Of a DNA stretch of 64,000 bases, positions 50,740 to 58,975 are shown in pieces. Origin of the DNA: Streptomyces sp. S.PNR 29 (GTDB taxonomy: Bacteria; Actinomycetota; Actinomycetes; Streptomycetales; Streptomycetaceae); NCBI RefSeq assembly GCF_030386795.1, contig NZ_JANUQM010000005.1:124001-188000 (forward strand), given 5' to 3'. Position 1 is the stretch's first letter; each line of letters opens with the position of its first letter. Position numbers and translations under genes: made by a program. The notes below the pieces were generated by a model that saw nothing but the letters and a program-made list of their open reading frames with translations, searched no databases and was not told the origin of the DNA.

Positions 50740-52233
50740 TCAGCAGGCCAGGCCGGTGCGCGGCCGGGCACGGCTGCTCCGCTTCCGGCGCATCGCGGGC
50801 GGCGTACGGCGGTCGAGCCGGGGCCGGTGGCCCGCCTCCGCGTGCCCCGTGTCCCAGGCGTCCCCGCTCCGTACCGCAGCGGCACCGGGATGCGTGGCGA
50901 CCAGCCCCGCGCGGAAGAGACCGTGCTCGACGCGGCGGGCCGCGGCCGACTCCAGTTCCTCCCGGAGCGGCCCGTCGCGCAGGACCGCGCCGGGGCCGAG
51001 CAGCCGCTCGACCACGGCCAGCGCCCCGGCGGCGTCACCGTGACGGAGCCGCTCCCGGACCGCGGGCAGTGCCTCCGGGTTGCGGTGCACCGTGTCGATC
51101 GCCCGCAGGCAGGGCAGGGCCGGACCGCCGAGCGCCACCAGCAGCTCTTCCCGGCGCAGTTGGGCCGGGTCGTGATCGATCGCCGTGAGCACCCCGTCCC
51201 GCAGTGCGATCCGGTGGATCTCGCCCCGGCACTCCACCCGGTGCGGATCGCCGGGCTCGGGGACGGGGTCCGCCACCGGTGCCGAGCCGGCCCCGGCCAG
51301 CGCCGCTGCGACGAGCGGATGCAGCCGCTCGGCCGTGACCAGCCCGGCTCGCAGCAGCTCCAGGTCCGGAAGGACCCGGGCCGCCGCCTCCGGTAGCACC
51401 GGGAGCGCCGCGACCTCCTGTGGCGGCAGCGTCTCCCGCAGCGGCCGGAACGTCGGGGCATGGCTGTCGTCGGGGGCGACGAGTTCGAGCACGGCGCGGC
51501 TCCGCGCACCGAGCCGCACGGTGAAGGCCCCGCGTGGGCGCCCTTCGGCCCGCAACAGCAACTCGGCCTCGGCGGCCCAAGTCGCCACCGCCCACGGCGA
51601 CTCCTGGACGGCAGGCCGGTCCGGCAGGTCCGGCAGGTCCGGCCCGCCTGTTGCGTGGGACCGAGTGGGTGGCGTCATGGACGGTGCCAGGCCCGCACCG
51701 CACCGCCTCGCCAGTTCGCCGCTGCGTCCGGGGTCCCAGAGATGCCGGTGCAGGTCGAGCCGGAAGCGCCGGTCGGGATGCGGGTGCGGGTGGTGTCCGG
51801 GGACGTCGTTCCCGGACCCTTCCCACAGGGTCAGGGACATCCGCTGTCCGGCGTCCGCCCAGGCCGGCGGTGTCCGCACCACCAGCTGCAGCGACGTGGC
51901 ACGGGAGCTGTGGTAACGGGCCAGGGAGAGGGTGAGGCCGGGTCGGAGCCGCCCGTCGGGGGCGATCCGGGGCATGTGCCAGCGGAGCAGATCCGGCGCC
52001 AGCCGGCGCAGATCTGCACGGAGCCGGGTGACGAGATCGGTGCCGTGGCGGTCGCGCACGGCGCGCAGATCGAGATCGACGTCGATCCGGGCAGCGGCGC
52101 AGGCCCCCGCCCAGTCACCGACCGAACGCCGTGCGGTCGCGGTCTCGATCATGGACGGTGGCACGGCGTACTCGCGTACGCGCTGCCACATCAACAGGTG
52201 GGCCGGAATCGCAGGCGCGAAGTGATGTGCCAT
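50740..52233 (-). CDS. Unknown 497-aa protein of the MoxR/VWA module
   Basis: I do not recognise this protein. ATG 52233 has AAGGTGAG nearby, giving 497 residues. It appears soluble: an N-terminal half with many His/Arg/Leu (HHPHPHPDRRFRLDLHRHLW), a linker with a DLPDLPDRP repeat (from a 9-bp tandem repeat near 51620), and a C-terminal Ala/Leu-rich helical region (ALGGPALPCLRAIDTVHRNPEALPAVRERL) that could be HEAT-like. There is no catalytic motif I can name. It is 110 bp upstream of the AAA ATPase on the same strand, so it is likely the partner or substrate receptor of the module. Confidence 0.65.
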   Translation of the reverse strand: MAHHFAPAIPAHLLMWQRVREYAVPPSMIETATARRSVGDWAGACAAARIDVDLDLRAVRDRHGTDLVTRLRADLRRLAPDLLRWHMPRIAPDGRLRPGLTLSLARYHSSRATSLQLVVRTPPAWADAGQRMSLTLWEGSGNDVPGHHPHPHPDRRFRLDLHRHLWDPGRSGELARRCGAGLAPSMTPPTRSHATGGPDLPDLPDRPAVQESPWAVATWAAEAELLLRAEGRPRGAFTVRLGARSRAVLELVAPDDSHAPTFRPLRETLPPQEVAALPVLPEAAARVLPDLELLRAGLVTAERLHPLVAAALAGAGSAPVADPVPEPGDPHRVECRGEIHRIALRDGVLTAIDHDPAQLRREELLVALGGPALPCLRAIDTVHRNPEALPAVRERLRHGDAAGALAVVERLLGPGAVLRDGPLREELESAAARRVEHGLFRAGLVATHPGAAAVRSGDAWDTGHAEAGHRPRLDRRTPPAMRRKRSSRARPRTGLAC

Positions 52234-52368
52234 CAGCACTCACCTTGCGCGAACGATTCCCCCAATCCGAACGAGGAGAAGTTCTTCATCCCGGGCATCG
52301 TAACCACGCCCATGATGATCTGTCGCCCCTTTAAGCCGCCCGGCTCAACCAGGCTCATGAGCCCTGTA

Positions 52369-52911
52369 TCAGCCCCGCAGTGTGCCGAGCCGCCCCTCCA
52401 GCTGTCCGAGCAGTTCGCCGAGCAGCGCGGCGAGTTCGCCCTGCTCCGGTCCGTCCAGGCCGGACAGGGCGGCGGTCTCGTAGGCGAGCTGCTCGGGCAG
52501 GATGGCGTCGACGAGGGCGCGTCCGGCGTCGGTGAGGCGCACGTGGGCGACGCGACGGTCGCGGGCGTCGCCGCGGCGCTGCACCAGCCCGCGCTCGGTG
52601 AGCTGCTTGAGGCGCTTGGTGACGGCGGCGCCCGAGGAGAAGGTCTCCCGGGCCAGTTCGCCCGGGGTGAGTTCGTGCCCGGTGCGGCGCAGCGCGCCGA
52701 GCAGGTCGAACTCGGGACGGCTCAGGCCCGCCCGGCGCAGTGGCGCGTCCTCGGCCTGTTGGAGGAGTGCGGCACAGCGGTTGATGCGGCCGATGATCTC
52801 CATGGGGCCGGTGTCGAGGTCGGGGTGGACCGTCCGCCACTGCCGCACGACCGTCGCGACGGTGTCCCTGTGCGTCACGCCCGCCGCTTCTCCCCCGCCG
52901 GTTGCCGTCAT
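52369..52911 (-). CDS. MarR family transcriptional regulator
   Basis: The 180-residue winged-helix protein contains ELTPGELARETFSSGAAVTKRLKQLTERGLVQRRG (HTH and recognition helix) and the wing DARDRRVAHVRLTDAG. ATG 52911 overlaps the stop of the FUSC gene by 4 bp, so it is co-expressed with that transporter-like protein. It probably represses this operon by binding the palindromes upstream of the FUSC gene. The ligand may be an aromatic compound or drug, since that is common for MarR/FUSC pairs. Confidence 0.88.
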   Translation of the reverse strand: MTATGGGEAAGVTHRDTVATVVRQWRTVHPDLDTGPMEIIGRINRCAALLQQAEDAPLRRAGLSRPEFDLLGALRRTGHELTPGELARETFSSGAAVTKRLKQLTERGLVQRRGDARDRRVAHVRLTDAGRALVDAILPEQLAYETAALSGLDGPEQGELAALLGELLGQLEGRLGTLRG

Positions 52912-54551
52912 GGCCGTACGTCCTCCGTCTCCGTGCCCGTGCGCCGGTCCCCGAGCGGTCCCTGGCGTCGTACCGTCGCGGCGAGCGTACGGTGTCCGGA
53001 CTGCTCGGCGAGCACGACCCGCTCCTGGGGCAGGGCGCGTTGCCACCACTCGCCGGCCGCGGCGTCGGCGACGGCCCGCAGGTCGACCAGTGCGGCTGCG
53101 AGGCCGCGGCGGGCGGACTCCAGTGCGCCGGGTTCCGGGTCGGGCTGTGCCAGGAGGCGGGCGGCGTCCTCGCGAGCGCGGTCGACGGCCGTCAGGGCCT
53201 GTTCGACGCGGTCGCCCGCGCGCCGGTTGGTGACGGCGACGGCGACGGCGAAGCCGACCAGGGCGCCAACGAGGGTGTCCATCACCCGCTCGGTGATCAG
53301 CCGTCCGGTCTCCTGCTGCCCGGTGAACTCGGTGACGAGCAGCGCCATCGGGGTCACACAGACGCTGCCGAGCCAGTAGTTGCGGCTGATGAGCGCCTCG
53401 GCGCCGAAGTTGAAGGCGAGGCAGCACAGGACGAGGGCGGCCGGGCCGAGATGGGCGAGCGGGGCGACGGCGGCGAAGAGCAGCACCCCGGCGATGTTCC
53501 CGACGATCCGCTGGACGCCCCGGCTCCAGGTGAGGGTGATGTTGGCCTGGTACAGCGAGGCCGCGGTGACCAGTGCCCAGTAGGGCCGGCCGATGCCGAG
53601 CGCGAGGGAGGCGTAGCCCGCCAGGGCGCAGCCGAGGGCGGTGCGGACGGCGAGCGGGGTCAGCGGGCGGAGCCGGAGCCGGAGCGGCTGCCCGGGTGTC
53701 CCGGCTTCGGCGTCCACGCCGAGGAGTTCGTCGGCGACGGCCCGGGGCTCGTGGCCGGTCCGCGGAACCCGGCCGGTGCCGCGCAGGGCGCGCGCCCAGT
53801 CACGCAGCCGCGCCGGGTCCGTGTCCGCGGGCGCGGCGAGAGCGATCTCGGCACGGACGACGAGCCGTTCCAGCGCGCGCCGGGCCTGGGAACGGGTGCC
53901 GGTGGACAGCAGCGTCTGCCAGGCGGCCTGTACGGCGGCGTAGGCGGCGGCGCGTGGCTGGGTACCCCCCGCCTCGACGTACGCGGCGGCGGCGTTCAGG
54001 GCCTGGGCGGTGGCACGGCGCTCGGGGCCGTGCGGGCGGACGAGTCCGGGCGCCATGCCGACCAGCCAGGCCCACACGCCCGCCGCGGCGGCCGGCGCGA
54101 GGTGGCCGGGGACCTGGGCGAGGGTCTGTGGCGCGAACAGCGAGGCGGAGCTGATGAAGGTGAGGACCACGTTGCCCGGCGGACCGATGCGGGTGGCGTC
54201 GCACAGCGTCTTCTGCGCGGAGGCCAGCAGGGCACCGACGGTGACGAGGACGGCGGCACGGTCGGTGAGCGCGGCCGTGACCAGGGCCGCGGCGACGCCG
54301 CCGAGCATGCCGAGCACCACCCAGGCGAGGGCGCGGGCCCGGGCGGCGTAGGGGCGGTTGTGGGCGTACAGCGCGCACAGGGACCCGGCCATCGTGTACA
54401 TGGCCAGGTCGAGCCGGTCCAGCGCCAGCAGGGTCAGGTTGGGTGGGGCGACCGCGGCGACCACGCTCAGGGCGGGCTTGAACCAGATGTCGGAGGGGCG
54501 GCCGAGGCGCAGCACGCCGGTCAGCGGGAGACGTCGTGGCATAGGCGTCAT
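52908..54551 (-). CDS. FUSC family membrane protein
   Basis: The protein is about 547 residues from ATG 54551 (a second ATG at 54542 is equally possible). Two hydrophobic halves of about six helices each (LDLAMYTMAGSLCALYAHNRPYAARARALAWVVLGML and later WALVTAASLYQANITLTWSRGVQRIVGNIAGVLLF) flank a cytoplasmic-type middle. The C-terminal block with SRGVQRIVGNIAGVL is the FUSC-domain signature of aromatic-acid-exporter-like proteins (AaeB, fusaric acid resistance). It likely exports aromatic or toxic compounds. It starts next to MarR-type palindromes and is coupled to a MarR regulator. Confidence 0.85.
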   Translation of the reverse strand: MTPMPRRLPLTGVLRLGRPSDIWFKPALSVVAAVAPPNLTLLALDRLDLAMYTMAGSLCALYAHNRPYAARARALAWVVLGMLGGVAAALVTAALTDRAAVLVTVGALLASAQKTLCDATRIGPPGNVVLTFISSASLFAPQTLAQVPGHLAPAAAAGVWAWLVGMAPGLVRPHGPERRATAQALNAAAAYVEAGGTQPRAAAYAAVQAAWQTLLSTGTRSQARRALERLVVRAEIALAAPADTDPARLRDWARALRGTGRVPRTGHEPRAVADELLGVDAEAGTPGQPLRLRLRPLTPLAVRTALGCALAGYASLALGIGRPYWALVTAASLYQANITLTWSRGVQRIVGNIAGVLLFAAVAPLAHLGPAALVLCCLAFNFGAEALISRNYWLGSVCVTPMALLVTEFTGQQETGRLITERVMDTLVGALVGFAVAVAVTNRRAGDRVEQALTAVDRAREDAARLLAQPDPEPGALESARRGLAAALVDLRAVADAAAGEWWQRALPQERVVLAEQSGHRTLAATVRRQGPLGDRRTGTETEDVRP

Positions 54552-54577
54552 GTTAACAAGTGTTTTACCCGTAAACA
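54551..54577. promoter_or_regulatory. MarR-type operator repeats before FUSC-MarR operon
   Basis: TGTTAACA (54551-54558) is a perfect palindrome at the FUSC start codon. TGTTT-N7-AAACA (54561-54577) follows and contains TTTAC-CC-GTAAA (54564-54575). Two matching TGTT...AACA sites within 27 bp suit cooperative binding by the co-encoded MarR regulator. Confidence 0.6.
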
Positions 54578-54702
54578 TTATCCCACGTTTTCCCCGTGAC
54601 GTGCTGTGCTCCGTCGAATGCTCCCCGTCTACATCCTTGCGCTCGCTTGCGCGCCGCATGGCCCGGGCATCCCTTGACCGACCGTCGAGCGGGGAGGTGC
54701 GT

Positions 54703-55251
54703 GTGCACGGACCGGCTTCGTCCGGCTGGCTGCTGGTCGCGCTGTGCGCGGCGACCGGCGCCTACTGTCTGCTGCGGATGCGCAGCAGCGTCGAGGAGCA
54801 GCGCCGTGCGGCGGGTGGCGAGGCGCTCATGGGTTTCGGGATGGCCGCGATGGCCGTGCCCACGGCCGTGTTCACGCCACCGTCGTGGACCTGGCTCGGG
54901 TACGGCGCCGTGTTCGGCGCGACCGCGGTGCACGCCCTGTGGACGGCGCGGGACGGCCCGCATCATCTGCACCACCTGGTGGAGGCGGCGGCCATGGTCT
55001 ACATGGCGGTGGCGATGGCGGGCTCGCCCGGGCACGCGCACGGGTCCGGCGGCTCCGGAGTGCCGCTGGTCACCGGGGCCCTGTTGCTCTACTTCGCCGG
55101 GTACGTGCTCCTGACCGGCGTCCGGCTGGTCCCCGTCGCCGCCGTGGCAGGCGGTGGTGGGGCCGTCGGGTGGGGCGACCGGCCGGAGCTGGCGCGGGCG
55201 TGCAGGCTGTCCATGGGGATCGCGATGGTCGCCATGCTGCTGACGCTGTGA
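54703..55251 (+). CDS. DUF5134 family membrane protein
   Basis: The 182-residue protein has about five hydrophobic segments (first at SSGWLLVALCAATGAYCLL), with HHLHHLVEAAAMVYMAVAM in the middle and a His/Gly-rich loop (SPGHAHGSGGSG). I recognise this as the Streptomyces DUF5134 family, function unknown. The HHLHHL...H arrangement could bind a metal. GTG 54703 is preceded by GGGGAGG at 54691-54697. It is followed 88 bp later by an M56 peptidase gene, a common pairing. Confidence 0.72.
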   Translation: MHGPASSGWLLVALCAATGAYCLLRMRSSVEEQRRAAGGEALMGFGMAAMAVPTAVFTPPSWTWLGYGAVFGATAVHALWTARDGPHHLHHLVEAAAMVYMAVAMAGSPGHAHGSGGSGVPLVTGALLLYFAGYVLLTGVRLVPVAAVAGGGGAVGWGDRPELARACRLSMGIAMVAMLLTL

Positions 55252-55339
55252 CGGGTGTTCGCCGACCGGACCGTTGTCTGCGTCACTTTGCGGTGGCAGG
55301 CCGTACCCGAGTGGGGTACGGCGCTCATAGGCTGCCCCC

Positions 55340-56275
55340 ATGATGCTCCCCGCGGCACTGCTGCTGCTCGGCGCCGTGACCGCCGTCGTCGCCCCCCGGC
55401 TGCTCGCGCGGGCCGACTGGGTGGACCGTGAACCGGTGGTCGCCCTGTGGGTGTGGCAGTGCGTGGTGGCGGCGGTGCTCGTCTGCTGTGCGCTGTCGAT
55501 GACGCTCAGCGCCGCGGCCGCCTGGCATGCGGTGGGCGGTCACGTCTTCGCCCCGGCGCCGCGTGCGGTCGTGGAGGCCTACGCCCTCGGCACGGCCGGG
55601 CCCTGGGCGGCGACGATCGCGGTCACGCTGGCGTGCGGCGGGTTGTGGAGCGCGGCGATGCTGGTCCGGGAGGTCATCAGGGCGCGGTCCCGGCGTCGGC
55701 GGCACCGGGCCGAACTCCTCGTCCGCGCCCCGCTGTTGCCGGGCGAGGAGTCTCAGTCCGGTCGGCTCGTCGTGCTGGAGGGCGAGCAGCCGGACGCCTG
55801 GTGGCTGCCCGGTACACCGCCTCAACTGGTCGTCACCACGGCCGCGTTGAGCCGCCTCAAGGGCCGGCAGCTGGACGCGGTACTCGCCCACGAGCAGGGG
55901 CACGCGCGGGCCCGGCACGACTGGCTGCTGCACTGCTCGGCCGCGCTGGCGGGCGGGTTCCCGCAGGTGCCGGTGTTCGCGGCGTTCCGCGACGAGATGC
56001 ACCGGCTGGTGGAACTCGCCGCGGACGACATGGCCTCACGCCGCTTCGGCCGGCTGACGACCGCACTCGCGCTGGTGGAACTCAACGAGCACCGGGGCGT
56101 TTTCGGCCCCGGCCCGGCCCCGCAGGCTCATGTGCCGCAGCGGGTGCACCGGCTGCTCACTCCGCCGGACCGGCTGACGGCAGCACGGCGACTGCGGCTG
56201 ACGGCGGCGGCCGCCTTGGTGCCGGTGGTGCCGGTGCTGCTGGCCTTCGTACCGGGGCTGCGGGCGCTGGGGTAG
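55340..56275 (+). CDS. M56 family (BlaR1-type) membrane metallopeptidase
   Basis: The 311-residue protein has N-terminal helices (residues 4-18, 32-53, 83-108), then the zinc motif VLAHEQGHARARHD (HExxH, here HEQGH near residue 183) and ELAADDMASRRFG with the Glu ligand. A final helix ends the protein (LVPVVPVLLAFVPGL). M56 peptidases cleave regulators such as BlaI. Here the usual BlaI/MecI gene is absent, and a DUF5134 gene precedes it, so the target is unknown. Confidence 0.87.
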   Translation: MMLPAALLLLGAVTAVVAPRLLARADWVDREPVVALWVWQCVVAAVLVCCALSMTLSAAAAWHAVGGHVFAPAPRAVVEAYALGTAGPWAATIAVTLACGGLWSAAMLVREVIRARSRRRRHRAELLVRAPLLPGEESQSGRLVVLEGEQPDAWWLPGTPPQLVVTTAALSRLKGRQLDAVLAHEQGHARARHDWLLHCSAALAGGFPQVPVFAAFRDEMHRLVELAADDMASRRFGRLTTALALVELNEHRGVFGPGPAPQAHVPQRVHRLLTPPDRLTAARRLRLTAAAALVPVVPVLLAFVPGLRALG

Positions 56276-56354
56276 CCGGCGAGCGTCCGTCGCCCTGGCG
56301 GGCGGTGATCCCGTGGACTGGCCTACGGCCCCGCGGGTCGGCGAGGATCGCCTC

Positions 56355-57071
56355 ATGCACTCCCCCACCGTCGACTCCCCCACACGTCCGCCACAGCAAC
56401 GCGTCCTCGTCCGCTCCGCCGGCGTCCTGGCGGTGTGCTCCGTGCTGCTGCTCACCCTGGTGGCCACCAGGTGGCAGCCGTTGATCACCGTGGACGGCGG
56501 CATCTCCCGCACCACCCACCGCTGGGCGGTCGACGAAACCGGCATCACCCGGACGTGCCGCATCCTGACGGACTGGGTGTGGGACCCGTGGACGATGCGC
56601 GCCCTGTGCGCGGCCGTCGCCGTGTGGCTGGCGTGGCGGCTCGCGGCCTGGTGGACGGCCGTGTGGCTGGCCGTGACCTGCGCGCTGGGCAATCTGCTGC
56701 AGCAGCTCCTGAAGGCTGCCGTCGACCGCCCCCGCCCCGTCTGGCCGGACCCCGTGGACTCCGCCCACTACGCGGCCTTCCCGTCGGGTCATGCCATGAC
56801 CGCCACGTTGGTCTGCGGCCTTCTGCTGTGGCTGCTGCACCACCACGGCGTCGCCCGCGCCCTGTTCCGTACGGCTCTGGCCGTGGCCGTGGTCTCGGTC
56901 GCCGGCGTCGGACTGACCCGCGTCTGGCTCGGCGTCCACTGGCCCTCGGACGTCGTCGGAGGCTGGCTCCTGGGCGCCCTGGTGGTGGTGCTGGCGGTAC
57001 TGGCCCACGCCCGGTGGCGACCGGGAGCCCGGCCGTCCGGAGCGGCCGATACCTGGGACCGCCCGAGCTGA
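56355..57071 (+). CDS. PAP2-family phosphatase
   Basis: The 238-residue membrane protein has the three acid-phosphatase motifs: LKAAVDRPRPVWP (KxxxxxxRP), YAAFPSGHAMTA (PSGH) and LTRVWLGVHWPSDVVGGW (SRxxxxxHxxxD, with Thr for Ser). About six helices surround the active site, and it likely dephosphorylates a membrane lipid phosphate such as undecaprenyl diphosphate or phosphatidate. ATG 56355 is chosen at the conserved N-terminus; an in-frame start at 56313 would add 14 residues. Confidence 0.88.
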   Translation: MHSPTVDSPTRPPQQRVLVRSAGVLAVCSVLLLTLVATRWQPLITVDGGISRTTHRWAVDETGITRTCRILTDWVWDPWTMRALCAAVAVWLAWRLAAWWTAVWLAVTCALGNLLQQLLKAAVDRPRPVWPDPVDSAHYAAFPSGHAMTATLVCGLLLWLLHHHGVARALFRTALAVAVVSVAGVGLTRVWLGVHWPSDVVGGWLLGALVVVLAVLAHARWRPGARPSGAADTWDRPS

Positions 57072-57368
57072 GACCGGCCGCGCGTGACATCGAGGGGCGT
57101 CGTCCGCTCCCGGCCGGCCTGGAAGCCCGGGCCGTCGGGCGGGACGGAGCGCAGTGCGCGGAGCCGTTCGCCCACGTCGTCGGGCTCCGCGGCCTGCTGC
57201 GCCCGGTCCCCGCCGGAGCGGGCACATCGCGTCGCGGGCGGCCGTGACGCGCTGAGCGGCAATCGGTCCACCGGCTCCTGCCCGGACCTCGACTCGGTTG
57301 ACTGCGTCTGCTGTTGTGCGGCGGCGATCTTCCCTCGCGCCGGAGCGTGGCCTCGTAAGATCCACCCC
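57072..57368. other. 297-bp intergenic stretch before the HAD gene
   Basis: No convincing gene is seen. At the right end a -10-like TAAGAT (57356-57361) lies seven bases before the HAD ATG (57369), so the HAD gene is probably transcribed as a leaderless message. The -35 region is weak. Confidence 0.4.
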
Positions 57369-58058
57369 ATGACCGCAGTCCTGTTCGACTTCTCCGGAAC
57401 GCTCTTCCGTATCGAATCCGCCGATTCCTGGCTGCGCGCGGTGCTGGCCGAGGCCGGACTGGCGCTGCCCGAGCCGGAGCTGGCCGCGACGGCGCGGGCG
57501 CTGGAGACGGCGGGCGCCCTGCCGGGCGGGCCGCTGCCCCTGAGAATGCCCGAGGAACTCGCCGCCGTGTGGGAGATCCGGGACGAGAGCTCCGAGCTGC
57601 ACCGGGCCGCGTACACCGGCCTCTCCCGCCAGGTGCAGCTCCCCGAGCCGCGGCTGCACGACGCGCTGTACGACCGCCATATGACACCGGTCGCCTGGTC
57701 GCCGTACCCCGACGCCGTCGAGGTGCTGCGCACACTCCGTGAGCGCGGGATCGCCGTCGGCGTGGTCAGCAACATCGGCTGGGACCTGCGTCCCGTGTTC
57801 CGCGAGCACGGCCTCGACGAGTATGTGGACGCGTACGTCCTGTCGTACGAGCACGGCATCCGCAAGCCCGACCCGCGGCTGTTCGCCACCGCCTGCGCGG
57901 ATCTCGGCGTCGACCCGCGGGAGACGCTGATGGTCGGCGACGACCGGCGGGCGGACGGCGGCGCGGCGGCCCTGGGCTGCGGAGTGCACTTCGTGGACCA
58001 TCTGCCGGTGACGCAGCGGCCGGACGGGCTGCGTCCGGTGCTGGGCCTGGTGGGCTGA
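57369..58058 (+). CDS. HAD-superfamily hydrolase
   Basis: The 229-residue protein has the Haloacid-dehalogenase motifs: VLFDFSGTLFR (motif I, DFxGT with first Asp nucleophile and Phe in place of the usual second Asp), VGVVSNIGWD (motif II Ser), HGIRKPDPRLF (motif III Lys) and VGDDRRADGGAAALG (motif IV). The cap domain is alpha-helical, as in subfamily I phosphatases. The DFSGT variation, with Ser replacing the Asp+2, is unusual: the general acid may be absent, which could alter activity. Confidence 0.85.
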   Translation: MTAVLFDFSGTLFRIESADSWLRAVLAEAGLALPEPELAATARALETAGALPGGPLPLRMPEELAAVWEIRDESSELHRAAYTGLSRQVQLPEPRLHDALYDRHMTPVAWSPYPDAVEVLRTLRERGIAVGVVSNIGWDLRPVFREHGLDEYVDAYVLSYEHGIRKPDPRLFATACADLGVDPRETLMVGDDRRADGGAAALGCGVHFVDHLPVTQRPDGLRPVLGLVG

Positions 58059-58231
58059 TCCGGCGCCGTCCGGCCGGCGGGAACATGCGGGAAAGCCCGC
58101 GTCCGCCTCCGGCAGAAAGGAGCCCGAGGCCACCGACCCGGTCGCTCGCCCGCCCTGGACGATCCCCCGCGTCGCCCAGGGCAGACGGCAGCTCCGGCCA
58201 GACCCGCCAGGGGCCTGTCCGGACGCCTGAG

Positions 58232-58255
58232 TATAGTTGGCTGGCAGCCAGTCAA
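58232..58255 (+). promoter_or_regulatory. Autoregulatory operator over the TetR promoter
   Basis: TATAGT (58232-58237) fits a -10 box. Overlapping its end, TTGGCTGGCAGCCAGTCAA (58237-58255) is a 19-bp palindrome with 8 of 9 pairs. A repressor bound here would block transcription of the TetR gene, whose AGGAG site and ATG (58271) follow. Confidence 0.65.
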
Positions 58256-58270
58256 CGCAGGAGTTACAGC

Positions 58271-58975
58271 ATGTCCCCGCGCAGCGCCTCGGTCAATGAA
58301 GAATTGCGCAGGCGTTCCAAGGAACGGCTCCTGCAAGCCGCGGTCGAGCTGGTCCGGGAACGCGGCTACGAGGCGACGACGCTCGGCGACATCGCCGACC
58401 GGGCGGGCTCGGCGCGCGGCCTGGTCTCGTACTACTTCCCCGGCAAGCGCCAGCTGCTGCAGTCCGCCGTGCACCGGCTGATGCACCGCACGCTGGAGGA
58501 GGCGCTGGAACGCGAGCCGTGCGCCGAGGACGGCCGGGAGCGGATGGCGCGGGCCATCGACGCGATCCTGGGCCTCGCCCGGGACCAGCCTCTGCTGATG
58601 CGCCAGCACATGGCCGGGTTGCTGCAGGCCGAGGGCTTCGTGCCCTGCCCGGAGCAGCAACGCCTGGCCGAACTGCTGCGGGACACGGTCGCCCGGCACG
58701 GCTCGTGCGATGTCGACAGCGACTACCCCATGCTGCGCGCGCTGCTGATGGGCGCCGTCTACGCGGCCCTGGTGCCGGGGGTGCCGATGCCCGTGCCGGT
58801 GCTGCGCGCCGAGCTGTTCAAGCGCTACCGGCTGGAGTGGGAGATGGGCGTTCCGCCGGACACCGAGGCGCCCGGCGGAACCTGTGACACGGATCTGTCA
58901 CGCTTCTTCGCGACCGGGGCGGCACCGGAGTGCCGGCCCGAAGGTCGGGCGACCGAAGCCCGTCAGTCGAAGTAG
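58271..58975 (+). CDS. TetR/AcrR family transcriptional regulator
   Basis: The 234-residue protein has the TetR HTH (RLLQAAVELVRERGYEATTLGDIADRAGSARGLVSYYFPGKRQLL), with the signature SYYFPGKR closing the recognition helix. The ligand domain (residues 70-210) has no recognisable family. ATG 58271 follows GCAGGAGTTACAGC. The gene ends inside the convergent LVIVD-repeat gene (13-bp overlap). The regulated genes are unknown, but the palindrome in its own promoter implies autorepression. Confidence 0.9.
   Translation: MSPRSASVNEELRRRSKERLLQAAVELVRERGYEATTLGDIADRAGSARGLVSYYFPGKRQLLQSAVHRLMHRTLEEALEREPCAEDGRERMARAIDAILGLARDQPLLMRQHMAGLLQAEGFVPCPEQQRLAELLRDTVARHGSCDVDSDYPMLRALLMGAVYAALVPGVPMPVPVLRAELFKRYRLEWEMGVPPDTEAPGGTCDTDLSRFFATGAAPECRPEGRATEARQSK

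Noticed and set aside
47547..51188. A 1213-codon plus-strand frame over the MoxR/VWA module
   Set aside because: Its translation is Arg/Pro/Ser-rich without domains, and it lies antisense to well-supported genes.
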